Made by a program: the position numbers and the translations under genes. DNA of 64,000 nucleotides, taken from the NCBI GenBank assembly GCA_012728895.1, contig JAAYEG010000040.1:1-64000 (forward strand), written 5' to 3'. Each line of letters opens with the position of its first letter. Position 1 is the stretch's first letter. This DNA is from Methanospirillum sp. Its GTDB lineage: Archaea > Halobacteriota > Methanomicrobia > Methanomicrobiales > Methanospirillaceae. The notes under the pieces were generated by a model. The model worked only from the letters and a program-made list of their open reading frames with translations, was not told the origin of the DNA and ran no database searches. Below, piece by piece: positions 43,268-53,082 of the stretch.

Positions 43268-44287
43268 ATGGCTGCGCCGGGGAGGGTGCGGAGCGAGGAC
43301 GCGCTGTCGGAGATCGTCGGGTTCGTGCTGGTCCTGGCGCTGGTGGTCGTGGCCTCGACCCTCTACCTGATGTACGTGGTGCCGGCCGAGGGCCGGGAGG
43401 ACGAGATCACCCAGATGAACGAGGTCCAGGACCGGTTCGTCAGCTACAAGACGAGCGTGGACGGGCTCTGGATGCGCTCGCTGGCCGACCTCTCCGTGGC
43501 CGGGACGCGCGGCGTCTCGCTCTCCACCTCGTTCGACCTGGGGACGGGCGGGGGCAACACCCAGTCGAGCGGGCTCTTCCTCTCGTTCATGCGGCCGATC
43601 GGGACGGCCGCGAATATGCGGACGCAGATAGGCACGGAACCGACCGATACCATAGAGGATCGAATCGGTCTGCGGCTGAACGAAGATGAATACTATTTTG
43701 CGAACGATGCGGAATTCAACGAGGTGCCCGTCGGATCCCTGAGCTACCACACGGACAATTACTACTGGATCCAGCAGAACTACATCTACAAGCTCGGCGG
43801 GGTGTTCCTGGAGCAGCCCGGCGAGGGCGTCTCGGTCAAGGTTGCGCCGCCCATCGCCATCTACCAGGTGAAGAACGCGTTGAACGACCCGCCCAGCGAT
43901 GCGGTGAAGGTCAGCCTCTCGCTCGTCAACATCACGAGCCCAAGTTCGACCGTCGGCGGTACCGGGCCCCTGCGCGTCGAGACGCGCCTCCGAGAGTCGG
44001 TGGTCGCATCCTACCGGAACGAACCTTTGAAGGAAGTCGTGTTTTGGGTCTACGCAAAAGATGAGTTCTGGGCGGATGCCTGGTTGCAGGTCTTTCACGA
44101 TCTAAAAAGGAAGTGCCCGGTCTCTAATCCAGACGAGTGGATCGATATCGAACAGGATAATTCCGATCCACGGATGGTCACGCTACACGTCTCTCATAAA
44201 CCGGGCGGGGTCCCGTCCCCGACGAGCGACGTGTTCCTCGACCTTTCCGAAGCGACGCTCCAGGTGACGTTCGAGTATGACGAGTAG
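43268..44287 (+). CDS. Archaeal type IV pilin-like protein, scaffold type (operon A)
   Basis: 339 residues. The prepilin-like N-terminus SEDALSEIVGFVLVLALVVVA is followed by a membrane helix and an extended ectodomain with the segment VVPAEGREDEITQMNEVQDR. No known fold in the ectodomain. It is a paralogue of the protein at 46260 (same head, same VPxxGREEEI linker, then YKT and LW blocks, and a conserved NYYWIQQNYIYKLGGVFL stretch). It opens operon A and is coupled to the next gene by an 11-base overlap. Probably a minor pilin or scaffold that carries the larger one (inference). Confidence 0.78.
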   Translation: MAAPGRVRSEDALSEIVGFVLVLALVVVASTLYLMYVVPAEGREDEITQMNEVQDRFVSYKTSVDGLWMRSLADLSVAGTRGVSLSTSFDLGTGGGNTQSSGLFLSFMRPIGTAANMRTQIGTEPTDTIEDRIGLRLNEDEYYFANDAEFNEVPVGSLSYHTDNYYWIQQNYIYKLGGVFLEQPGEGVSVKVAPPIAIYQVKNALNDPPSDAVKVSLSLVNITSPSSTVGGTGPLRVETRLRESVVASYRNEPLKEVVFWVYAKDEFWADAWLQVFHDLKRKCPVSNPDEWIDIEQDNSDPRMVTLHVSHKPGGVPSPTSDVFLDLSEATLQVTFEYDE

Positions 44288-46136
44288 GGAGGACGCTGTC
44301 TCGGAGGCCATCGGGGGCGTCCTGCTCATTGCACTCGTGGTCATCGGCGCGGCCATCGTGGGCACGTACGTGGCATCGCAGCCCCTGCCCGAGAAGATCC
44401 CCAAGGTGCAGTTCGGCGTCAAAGAGTATCAGAAGAATATCTACCTCGAGCACGAGGGCGGAGAGAGCCTTATCAATGGATCTTTTTCTGTCGTGGTCGA
44501 CGGTCAGCGTATCCCCCCTGGCAAGTGGGAGATCGTATCCGGTGATGACACGTGGAACCTTGGGGATAGGATCAAGATTGATGAAGAGTATGAAGGAGCC
44601 AAATCGGTCGGCCTCGTCTACAGCGGGGGTTCGGGCGAGACGCTGCTGCGTTCTTCCAGCTCACCGTGGGGATTTGAGTACTCGCCCCCGTTCCCGGATC
44701 CGTTCGAGGTCATCGAGGATCCCTACGAGGTTCGCGATATCCCAGATTGGCCGGGGAACTTCACCAACCTGTCCTACGACTGGCCCGTCACCGCTGAGCC
44801 GCAACCGACCTTTACGCCGGCGAACTCCAAGCACGTGTACGTCGCCGCGAAAGACTCGACGATCACGCCCCCCGAACCTCCGCTCTTCATCTGCGACGGG
44901 GTCGACGACGAGCGCGAGATCAACGACGCGATCGCCATTGCACAGGGAGGAGTCGTGGAGCTGCTCGACGGCACCTTCCGCTGCCACGGGCGGATCATCC
45001 TCCGCGACGACACCTCGCTCTACGGCCAGGGGTCACTGGATACCGCGGTCGAGATAACGGCGAAGAACGGCGGCTCGGGGTACCTGCCGGTGACCATCAA
45101 CGCGAACAACGTGAACGTCGGGTATTTTTCGCTCCACGGGAACGGCTTCGTCATGGTCACGAAGAGCCACGTCCGGGTCCACGACATCACCGCGACCAGC
45201 ATCGACCTGGACGGCAAATGGCACAAGGCCTCGGGGAACGGGATGTTCTTCGTCTGGGTCGCCCCGCCCGAGATCCAGGTCGATGACGTCGAGTTCTACC
45301 TCTGTCGGGCGGTCCGGTGCCACACCCACGGGTTCAACATGAACCAGTACTATGATGACCGGGTGGTGCGGGCCACCACGAACATCCGGTTCGTCGGATG
45401 CCATGCGGTCAAGTGCGGCTACGGTGTCGCCGGCGAACCGGGCATCCCGGCATCGGTCACGTCCACGAACGAGTCCCGCTCGGAGTGGATCACCGGTTTC
45501 GACTTCCACGAGTGGCAGGACCTCGTCAACTGCGAGGTCGTGGAGTGCGTCGCCGCCGACAACTGGGAGTCCGGGTTCCACCTCGAGCCCGGCGCCCGGT
45601 ACACGGAGCCGCCGGGCCCGTGGACCGTCTCGAAGAACATCGTCTTCCGGGACTGTGCGAGCATCGACAACGGACAGCGGAACACCTACAAGAACCACTT
45701 CTTCATGTCGGGCTACTACCTCTCGCGGGACACCGACCTACACAACTGCTACTCAGAGAACAACCGGAACTGCGGCTACTACGTCCACAGCGGGAAGGAC
45801 AGCTCGTTCACGGATTGTAGGGACGTCGGGAGCACCTACGGGTGGAAGGTCTGCAAGGCGAGCGAGGATATATCGATCGCGGACTGCACCAGTGAGAACA
45901 ACCCCCGCTGGGCCCTCTGGCTCTCGTTCTCGAAGCGCATCTCCGTGACCAACTTCGTCCAGAGTAACGTCGCCGGGGACCGGGGATACCAGAACATCCT
46001 GGGGTGGTACAAGGACGAGGCGAAGTACCAGCTGCCGGTCACGGACTCGAAATTCGTCATCACGGCCTATGGAAACACCATGCCGATCATCAACAGGGCA
46101 GGGAACGGCAATACCTATGACCTCTCTTACGGGTGA
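44277..46136 (+). CDS. Pilin-tethered beta-helix surface protein
   Basis: 619 residues. Type IV pilin head (EDAVSEAIGGVLLIALVVIGAA) then a PF07790-like beta module (KVQFGVKEYQKNIYLEHEGG), a linker and a right-handed beta-helix from about residue 180 (YVAAKDSTITPPEPP, then CDGVDDEREINDAIAIAQGG). Coils show GNGMFFVWVAPPEIQVDDVE, HGFNMNQ, CGYGVAGEP, NWESGFHLEPGAR and several Cys pairs. No catalytic residues are evident, so adhesion or glycan binding is more likely than lyase activity. It shares long identical blocks with the protein at 30625. Exported and processed by a prepilin peptidase encoded elsewhere (inference). Confidence 0.8.
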   Translation: MTSREDAVSEAIGGVLLIALVVIGAAIVGTYVASQPLPEKIPKVQFGVKEYQKNIYLEHEGGESLINGSFSVVVDGQRIPPGKWEIVSGDDTWNLGDRIKIDEEYEGAKSVGLVYSGGSGETLLRSSSSPWGFEYSPPFPDPFEVIEDPYEVRDIPDWPGNFTNLSYDWPVTAEPQPTFTPANSKHVYVAAKDSTITPPEPPLFICDGVDDEREINDAIAIAQGGVVELLDGTFRCHGRIILRDDTSLYGQGSLDTAVEITAKNGGSGYLPVTINANNVNVGYFSLHGNGFVMVTKSHVRVHDITATSIDLDGKWHKASGNGMFFVWVAPPEIQVDDVEFYLCRAVRCHTHGFNMNQYYDDRVVRATTNIRFVGCHAVKCGYGVAGEPGIPASVTSTNESRSEWITGFDFHEWQDLVNCEVVECVAADNWESGFHLEPGARYTEPPGPWTVSKNIVFRDCASIDNGQRNTYKNHFFMSGYYLSRDTDLHNCYSENNRNCGYYVHSGKDSSFTDCRDVGSTYGWKVCKASEDISIADCTSENNPRWALWLSFSKRISVTNFVQSNVAGDRGYQNILGWYKDEAKYQLPVTDSKFVITAYGNTMPIINRAGNGNTYDLSYG

Positions 46137-46145
46137 GCCGTACGG

Positions 46146-46169
46146 CCTGCCTGGCTCAGGACAGGCAGG
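46146..46169 (+). terminator. Hairpin terminator between the two pilin operons
   Basis: CCTGCCTG-GCTCAGGA-CAGGCAGG is a perfect 8-bp stem with an 8-base loop, starting 10 bases after the beta-helix pilin stop. It separates operon A from B. Confidence 0.6.
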
Positions 46170-46259
46170 ATTGCCCTGCTCTGTGTTCAAAACGGCGCCT
46201 GCCGGCCTGTCTTCACGTCGGGTCAACGTTTCAAAAGGTTAAAGTAGGTGAACCATAGA

Positions 46260-47336
46260 ATGGAGAGTCGGAGCACCAGGGGACGGAGGTCTCACGAGGA
46301 CGGTATCTCGGAGGTCGTCGGCTTCGTGGTCATCCTCGCGGTCGTGGTGGGTGTGCTGTCGCTCTACCTCACCTACGCGATCCCGGTCCAGGGGAGAGAG
46401 GAGGAGATCAGGGTGATGGACGGTGTGCGTTCCTGGTTCGTCGACTACAAGACCGGGCTGGACCAGCTCTGGCTGAACAGCCCCGTCGTCAATAACAGCA
46501 CTACCCCCTATGTCCCGCGGGACACCATCTTCCCCGAAGACAGGAATGCTCTGTACAGCATCACCACCGGCCAGGTCACGCTCCGGCGTGTCATCAGCCC
46601 GGGAACCAGCCGGGAGTCCGGCTTCATCCGCCGGTACCTGCCGCTGCTCGCCCCGATACCGTCCTCGGCAGAAGTCTCTGTCAGGAACGAGGACACGTTC
46701 AGGATATCGGGGTGGAGAAACGGCACGGAAGTCCTCAAGTGGGAAGGGACGGTTCCCTCGCTCGTCTATACCTCGCACAACTACTACTGGCTCCAGCAGG
46801 AGTACTCGTACCAGCTCGGCGGAGTCTTTCTCCGCCAGTGGGACCTGGCGGGAGCAGAACCGAGGAGGATGACCGTGGTGGCGTCGCCCCCGCTCTCTCT
46901 TTACACCCCCGAGGGGGGGACAACCTACCAGACGAAGGCCGAGATCGTCGTCGTGAACCTGAGTGCAGAGACAGGGGGTTTCGGGGTTACGTCTCCGGTC
47001 AGGGTCGAGACCAACCTCTCGGCGGACCCGCTGGATCTCGAGCCCAGCGACGGACGGCCATCGGCGGAATTCTCGGCCGTCACCCTGACTTTCGAGGGTG
47101 CGAGCCACGAATCGGCGGTGGCGTGGTCCACGATCTTCGAGGGAGCCGCGATGCGGAATACCCTCAATTCCGACTATTACAATCTAACGAAACCGAACGC
47201 ATCGACGCCCACGATAGCCGCGATCGACATCATCGGGTACGAACCCTCGGATCCATACATCCATGATGTCCAGTTCGAGGCGCTTATCGCGAACTACGCC
47301 ATGAGGATGCAGAATGTGCCGACAATGATCGAATAG
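46260..47336 (+). CDS. Archaeal type IV pilin-like protein, scaffold type (operon B)
   Basis: 358 residues from ATG 46260, with AGGTGA (46246-46251) as ribosome-binding site; a GTG four codons earlier lies inside that site and is rejected. The head HEDGISEVVGFVVILAVVVGVL is followed by IPVQGREEEIRVMDGVRSWF, and the ectodomain resembles the paralogue at 43268 (HNYYWLQQEYSYQLGGVFLR). No known enzymatic motif. Starts operon B; its stop is 9 bases before the next ATG. Possibly a common base on which the different large pilins are displayed (inference). Confidence 0.78.
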   Translation: MESRSTRGRRSHEDGISEVVGFVVILAVVVGVLSLYLTYAIPVQGREEEIRVMDGVRSWFVDYKTGLDQLWLNSPVVNNSTTPYVPRDTIFPEDRNALYSITTGQVTLRRVISPGTSRESGFIRRYLPLLAPIPSSAEVSVRNEDTFRISGWRNGTEVLKWEGTVPSLVYTSHNYYWLQQEYSYQLGGVFLRQWDLAGAEPRRMTVVASPPLSLYTPEGGTTYQTKAEIVVVNLSAETGGFGVTSPVRVETNLSADPLDLEPSDGRPSAEFSAVTLTFEGASHESAVAWSTIFEGAAMRNTLNSDYYNLTKPNASTPTIAAIDIIGYEPSDPYIHDVQFEALIANYAMRMQNVPTMIE

Positions 47337-47345
47337 GTGAGAGCA

Positions 47346-49373
47346 ATGGATGCAACAAGGGAAAGGGAAACGGGTGCCTCTGAGGTGATCGGCGCCGTGC
47401 TGCTGGTCAGCCTGGTCGTGATCGGAGGGGCAGTGGTGGCGGCCTTTGCCTTCGGGCAGCAGACCCCGAAGGAGGTTCCGCACGTGATGTTCGGGGTCTC
47501 GCTGGACAGCGAGAACGAGCTGCTGACGCTCCATCATACCGGGGGCGAAACCCTCCATCCGGGGGAGTACGGTGTCACCTGGTATGACACGAATGGCACG
47601 CTTTACTATGCTCCAGAAGAAAACATTAGTGTTACATGGGCGCCCGACGGGGATCTCCAGATCAGCGAAGTCGACAAGCGGGTTGGCGACGTTGTCCTGT
47701 CGTACAAGGATGGCGCAGGCGGCGAGACGGTCCTTCGCCGCGTACCTTTCGAGGACTTCAACCCGGCCCCCGTTGCCATACCGTCAGGCCCATGGACGAT
47801 TTCTGGATACAAGCGGAACGTCACCTCGAGCGGCCAGCTGATCGGTCCGCTGAAAGATGTCACCATCCGCCTGACGAAAACACAGGGTGAGATCGACTTC
47901 CCGGCGGACGGGATGGTCGATGTTACCGACGATGACGGATACTTCTCATTCTCCGTCCCGGAGCACCAGGCCACATACAGACTTGCTGAAGAGGAGATCA
48001 ACCTGACCCTGTGGAAGCCGTACAGCCCGGCCAGCGGCCAGTATGACTCGATCACGCTCACCCACCACCAGACCAGCGTGGTCAGGAACTTCTCGAACGA
48101 GCGCCTGCCGCCGCCGCCGTGGAAGATCTCGGGACACAAGTGGAACGTGACCTGGAAGGGCGAGAATCCGGAACCTCTCGAAGGAATCACCATCAACCTG
48201 ACGCTGGTGAGCGGTGACGCACCCGGTTTCCCGCCCCAGGGCAGGACGGCGACGACGAATGAGTACGGGTACTACGAGTTTGAGGTTCCCGGGTACTGGG
48301 AGTTCGAGGTGCCGGCCACTCTGCCGACCTATCGCCTCACCGAGGAGATCGACCGGGATATCTGGAGACCGTACGCCCCCGCGTCCGGTGTCAGGGAAGT
48401 GACATTGAGCGCATCTCCCGGCGCGACTGACGAGGACTTCAGCAACTGGAAGATCCCGCCGAACAAGAAGATCTACGGGTACAAGACTGGATACAGCCCG
48501 ACAGGCTGGTACCTGGGGCCGGTCGAAGGCATCCGGATCGACCTGACGCATACGAGCGGTGAATTCCCCGACGCCCAGATCGGCAGGACGATTACCAACT
48601 ATACTGACGAGAATGGATACTACGAGTTCGTCGTCTCGGGGTTCCCTGCAGAATACACGGTGAAGGAGACGGACCTCCCGGAGTACTGGACCCCCTGGGA
48701 TCCGGAGTCGGGATCTTTCGAGAACGTGCCGCCCGGTGCGAGACGGGACTTCAAGAACATGAGGGTCCCGATGGGAGGGAAGGTTATCCGCCTCGAGAAG
48801 ACGGAGCAGATCAATACCGCCACCGAGGGGTACCTCGTTGGCGGTTCCTACTTCCAGGTCGATACAACAGGTAAAGATCACGTGACGATAAACGGATCCA
48901 CCTATAAGTTCAAGAACAACGATGAGGTCCGGTTCGTCATCAACGGCGACCAGAACCGGGGCCGGATGACCGTTACGAAGGGCGGGACCGACCTGGTCGA
49001 ATTCTCGTTCAACGTCACGATGCAGAAGAGGGTTGGTGGCAACTGGGTAGACGTCGAGGGCGCCTCGGGCCTGATCAGCGACATCAGCATCACGAACATC
49101 AACAAGAACGGGATCGTGACGGAGTCCACCCTGACGTACAGGCACCCGTCCTACGAATCCTGGACGATGCTCCGGCTCGACGGGGAGACCGTGATCCCGA
49201 GCGTGGTCGACCAGACGCCGTTCGAATTCACGAACCTGCACATCGTCCACGACAATTCGCAACACGAGGGCAATAACATCATGTGGATCTGGCTCGAGCC
49301 GGGCAACAACAGCCTGCTCGTCGAGGGCGATTACGTGAATTACCCTGAAATCTCCCCATCTTCCGATCCATGA
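47346..49373 (+). CDS. Large pilin-like surface protein with three CNA-B-like repeats
   Basis: 675 residues from ATG 47346, after AGGTGAG. Head ASEVIGAVLLVSLVVIGGA, then a pilin-type beta module (VPHVMFGVSLDSENELLTLH, HTGGETLHPGEYGV). Three repeats start near residues 150, 259 and 373 (ISGYKRNVTSS, ISGHKWNVTW, IYGYKTGYSP) and each has the CNA-B/SdrD-type pattern 'G.I..LT..D..G.Y.F.vp...Y.l.E', giving prealbumin-like stalk domains. A further unassigned domain (about 480-675) caps the C-terminus. No sortase signal or cell-wall anchor. Its stop overlaps the next ATG as ATGA. Confidence 0.82.
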   Translation: MDATRERETGASEVIGAVLLVSLVVIGGAVVAAFAFGQQTPKEVPHVMFGVSLDSENELLTLHHTGGETLHPGEYGVTWYDTNGTLYYAPEENISVTWAPDGDLQISEVDKRVGDVVLSYKDGAGGETVLRRVPFEDFNPAPVAIPSGPWTISGYKRNVTSSGQLIGPLKDVTIRLTKTQGEIDFPADGMVDVTDDDGYFSFSVPEHQATYRLAEEEINLTLWKPYSPASGQYDSITLTHHQTSVVRNFSNERLPPPPWKISGHKWNVTWKGENPEPLEGITINLTLVSGDAPGFPPQGRTATTNEYGYYEFEVPGYWEFEVPATLPTYRLTEEIDRDIWRPYAPASGVREVTLSASPGATDEDFSNWKIPPNKKIYGYKTGYSPTGWYLGPVEGIRIDLTHTSGEFPDAQIGRTITNYTDENGYYEFVVSGFPAEYTVKETDLPEYWTPWDPESGSFENVPPGARRDFKNMRVPMGGKVIRLEKTEQINTATEGYLVGGSYFQVDTTGKDHVTINGSTYKFKNNDEVRFVINGDQNRGRMTVTKGGTDLVEFSFNVTMQKRVGGNWVDVEGASGLISDISITNINKNGIVTESTLTYRHPSYESWTMLRLDGETVIPSVVDQTPFEFTNLHIVHDNSQHEGNNIMWIWLEPGNNSLLVEGDYVNYPEISPSSDP

Positions 49374-52300
49374 CCCTCCGAGGACGGCATGACGAGGACG
49401 CCAACGCCGAGATCCTCGGCGTCGTGATACTGATCGGCATCTTCGCCGTCACGGCCGGCATCATCTCCGCGACGGTCCTCGCGACACCCGAGGCCGAGAA
49501 GGTCCCGGCAGCCTCGATTGAGATCACGCAGCCTTCGCCGGATGCGCTCCGGATCGTCCACCTCGGGGGAGATCCCCTGCCGCTGGACCGGATCGCTGTC
49601 CGCGGAATGAAATCCGACGGAGTTAAGGTGCCGAAAGAGGGACTCGAAACGCTCAGGGTCTGGCTGAACCTCGACGGGACGGTCCTGAGCAACGGGTTCA
49701 ACGAAGTGGTGAATGCTACGGATTGGGTCAGTGCGGTCCTCGTCTGGAAAGGAACCGGGGGGGAATCGATACTTTCAAGCTGGAGCCAGTCGAGCATCTA
49801 CGGGCCGCTCGGCCCCGCCGGACTGGCTGGCGATACCTCCGACCTGGTCGAGAATCCGCCGCGGACGCAACCGACGATCACGCCCCTTCCCCTCGTCTGG
49901 TCTCCAGGCGACGAGGTGATAGCAAATTTCCTCCCCCTCGACAACACCACCATCCCCGCCGGTGACCCGCTCGGGTTCGAAGATCGATCGACCGGCTACA
50001 TCACTGCATGGTCGTGGAACTTCGGCGACGGACATACGCTCGAGACTACTGTTCCCGGCGTGATCTTCGACCATACCTTCGAGCACCAGGGCGACTATTA
50101 CGTAACGCTCACCGTCTCAAACAATACCACCGGAGCGCACGACACCGTCAAGCACACCGTCCATGTGACACCGCCCGGGCAACCCAGTCCCCTGGATTTC
50201 ACGATCTCACCCCGGGACAGCGGGAACCACGAGCTCACCGTCACATGCCTCGCCTCCCTGGATCCCGACCACCCTCTCACCATCACGGCCTGGCAATGGG
50301 ATGCCCTCGACGCGCAGACCGGGACCTTGAAACAGTATGGCCCGTACTACGGTGACGTCTTCCATCATCCGGATTTAACGAGTATAGACTTGAAGTTCGA
50401 GAACCACGACGGCCTCACCAACAATATCTGCACGATCATGCTCACCGGCTGGTCGCCGTATCTCGAGTATCCCATCACCGTCACGAAGACGGTCACCGTG
50501 GGTCCCGAGCTCCGGGCCCGTTTCACGCCGAACGCCACCTCTGCCATCGCCGGGTACCCGATCAGCTTCCTCGATGAATCAACCGGGGTCGTCGACACCT
50601 GGCACTGGGACTTCGGGGACGGCTCGACAAACGAGACACAGCACCCTGAACACGTCTACGCCAACCCGGGCGAGTACACCGTCACCCTCACAGTCACAGG
50701 TTACGATGAGACCATCCCGGGGGACCACATCGTGACGGATCAGGCGACGGCAACGATCCACGTCGAGGAGCCGGTCATCGCTGCCTTCACCTCCAACTTG
50801 ACCTCCGGAGAGGCCCCGCTCACGGTCGCGTTCGTCGATCAGTCCACCGGCGGCCCGACCAACTGGACCTGGTCGTTCGGCGACAACACAATCTCGCATG
50901 AGCAGAGCCCTGTTCATACGTACGCGACGGACGGAAAATTCAAGGTCTCACTGGCCGCCGAGAAGTACGACCCGGACTCGTATAGTGTTGAGGTCAAGGA
51001 GATCTACATCTGGGTGGGTTCCCCGGTCATCGCCGACTTCACCGCGGATGTGCGAAACGGCCCCGCGCCGCTCGAGGTCCATTTCACCGACACCTCCACC
51101 TCCACGAGCGCCGACCCCATCACCATATGGGAATGGGACTTCGATAACGATGGCACGGTCGACTCGACCGAGCAGAACCCGAGTTATATTTACACGAGCG
51201 CCGGAACCTACTCCGTCTCCCTCCGGGTGGAGAATTCCAACCGGTTCGACACGGAAACCAAGGGCGCCTTCGTGACGGTGTACGAGAACGTCACTGCCTC
51301 GTTCACCGCGGACCGCACGATCGGGCTGTATCCCCTCACGGTCAGGTTCACGGACACCTCGTCCGGCAACCCGACGTTTTGGCGCTGGGACTTCGGTGAC
51401 GGGTACATCTCGATGGAACGGGATCCCGTCCACGTCTTCAACGGGACGGGCACGTATACCGTGACGCTGAAAGCCAGCCATTCCTTCGACTCGGACGAGA
51501 TCACGAAGGTGAACTACATCGAGGTGGTCGATAAGCCCATCGAGGCCCGCTTCTCCGCGGTCCAGACGGCGGGCCCGCACAGCCTCACCGTCGCGTTCAC
51601 CGATACCTCGGATGGAGACCCGGAGGAATGGTACTGGGAGTTCGGCGACGGTCAGAATTCTACGGAGCAAAACCCCGTCCATACCTACTCCAGCAAGGGG
51701 ACCTATCCCGTGATACTGACAACCAAGATCGACGGGACCGAGTACGTATCCAAGCCAGTGACCATCACGGTATACGATCCCATCGAAGCCCGGATGTCGG
51801 TCTTCAACAGAGAGGGCCCTGTCCCGCTCGCCGTTTCGTTCAGGGACATATCGACAGGCGACAGGGACCGCCGGTTATGGAATTTCGGTGACAATTCAAC
51901 ATCGACGGAGCTGAACCCGACACACACGTACGTGGCAGGGGGTACCTACAACGCGACCCTGACCGTCTGGAACAGTCTCCGCCCCGACCTGACGTACGAG
52001 GCGTCGACAACCGTGACAGCCTTCGACGTCGCGAACGCGAGCTTCACGGCAAACGTGACCTCGGGGGTGGCGCCGCTCGCGGTCCAGTTCACAGACACCT
52101 CGACCGGGCACCCGACCTGGCGGATCTGGGACTTCGACAACGACGGGTCGATCGACTCGACCGAACAGGCACCGACGCACGTATTCACGCGTGGCGGCGT
52201 GTACCTCGTCAGTCTCCGCATTGGAAACCCGGCAGGAGAGGATCTCACGCCGGCGACCATGACGATCGTGGTCAGCGAGGTTCTTCGAGCCTCCTTCAGG

Positions 52301-53041
52301 GCCAACGTCACCGGGGGCGATGCACCGCTGGCGGTCGCGTTCACAGACGAATCGACCGGCGACGATATCCTGAGCAGGACGTGGGACTTCGGAGACGGAG
52401 GGCACTCGTCCGAACGGAACCCGGTCTACGTGTATGGTACGCCCGGCACCTATACCGTGGGTCTGACGGTTACGAACGCCACCGGCTCGGATTCTGAGAC
52501 CAAGGACGATTACATCACCGTCACCGTTCCGCCTCCGTCGCTCAAGGCCGAATTCACCGCGAATACCACCCTGGGCGGCACACCGCTTGACGTCGCGTTT
52601 ACGGATCTCTCGACCGGCGACCCGACGGGGTGGATATGGGATTTCAATAATGACGGCAAAGTTGATTCGATCGACCCGAACCCGGTCTGTCTCTTCGAAT
52701 GGGCCGGAACTTACACCGTGAACCTGACGGTCACGAAAGACGACCGTTCGGACTCCGAGGTCAAGACCGGTTACATACAAGTGTACGATCCTCCCGTGGC
52801 CGACTTCTCAGGAACACCGACTACTGTTTCTAGGAATCAGCCGGTCCAGTTCACCGACCTCTCGACGAACTCTCCAACGGCCTGGGCGTGGGACTTCAAC
52901 AACGATGGCCTGAGCGAGAGCACCGTACAGAACCCGTCACATTCGTACAGTGTGAAGGGAACGTATGCCGTCAGGCTTTCTGTCTCGAACGCCGGCGGAT
53001 CGGACACCCTGACGAGGGACAGCTACATCACGGTGAAATAG
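49370..53041 (+). CDS. Large pilin-like surface protein with about 12 PKD repeats
   Basis: 1223 residues from ATG 49370 (overlap with the previous stop). N-terminal pilin-like segment DEDANAEILGVVILIGIFAV, then a beta module and, from about residue 185, tandem PKD domains. I count twelve, each with a core like FTDTSTG-W-WDFGDG...YTVSLRV; one near residues 260-350 (SPLDFTISPRDSG) is divergent. The repeats form a rigid extended rod of about 50 nm if fully stretched (inference from domain number). Several repeats have WDFDNDG or WDFNNDG variants that might bind calcium. PKD rods in methanogens are typical of S-layer or adhesion proteins. T-run terminator follows. Confidence 0.88.
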   Translation: MTLRGRHDEDANAEILGVVILIGIFAVTAGIISATVLATPEAEKVPAASIEITQPSPDALRIVHLGGDPLPLDRIAVRGMKSDGVKVPKEGLETLRVWLNLDGTVLSNGFNEVVNATDWVSAVLVWKGTGGESILSSWSQSSIYGPLGPAGLAGDTSDLVENPPRTQPTITPLPLVWSPGDEVIANFLPLDNTTIPAGDPLGFEDRSTGYITAWSWNFGDGHTLETTVPGVIFDHTFEHQGDYYVTLTVSNNTTGAHDTVKHTVHVTPPGQPSPLDFTISPRDSGNHELTVTCLASLDPDHPLTITAWQWDALDAQTGTLKQYGPYYGDVFHHPDLTSIDLKFENHDGLTNNICTIMLTGWSPYLEYPITVTKTVTVGPELRARFTPNATSAIAGYPISFLDESTGVVDTWHWDFGDGSTNETQHPEHVYANPGEYTVTLTVTGYDETIPGDHIVTDQATATIHVEEPVIAAFTSNLTSGEAPLTVAFVDQSTGGPTNWTWSFGDNTISHEQSPVHTYATDGKFKVSLAAEKYDPDSYSVEVKEIYIWVGSPVIADFTADVRNGPAPLEVHFTDTSTSTSADPITIWEWDFDNDGTVDSTEQNPSYIYTSAGTYSVSLRVENSNRFDTETKGAFVTVYENVTASFTADRTIGLYPLTVRFTDTSSGNPTFWRWDFGDGYISMERDPVHVFNGTGTYTVTLKASHSFDSDEITKVNYIEVVDKPIEARFSAVQTAGPHSLTVAFTDTSDGDPEEWYWEFGDGQNSTEQNPVHTYSSKGTYPVILTTKIDGTEYVSKPVTITVYDPIEARMSVFNREGPVPLAVSFRDISTGDRDRRLWNFGDNSTSTELNPTHTYVAGGTYNATLTVWNSLRPDLTYEASTTVTAFDVANASFTANVTSGVAPLAVQFTDTSTGHPTWRIWDFDNDGSIDSTEQAPTHVFTRGGVYLVSLRIGNPAGEDLTPATMTIVVSEVLRASFRANVTGGDAPLAVAFTDESTGDDILSRTWDFGDGGHSSERNPVYVYGTPGTYTVGLTVTNATGSDSETKDDYITVTVPPPSLKAEFTANTTLGGTPLDVAFTDLSTGDPTGWIWDFNNDGKVDSIDPNPVCLFEWAGTYTVNLTVTKDDRSDSEVKTGYIQVYDPPVADFSGTPTTVSRNQPVQFTDLSTNSPTAWAWDFNNDGLSESTVQNPSHSYSVKGTYAVRLSVSNAGGSDTLTRDSYITVK

Positions 53042-53075
53042 GCAGTCGGTGCGTTGAGACAGCGACCGGCTCCCC

Positions 53076-53082
53076 TTTTTTT
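53076..53082 (+). terminator. T-run terminator after PKD pilin
   Basis: CCTTTTTTTGTTT, 35 bases after the stop, with a GC-rich CCGGCTCCCC stretch before it. Confidence 0.55.
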
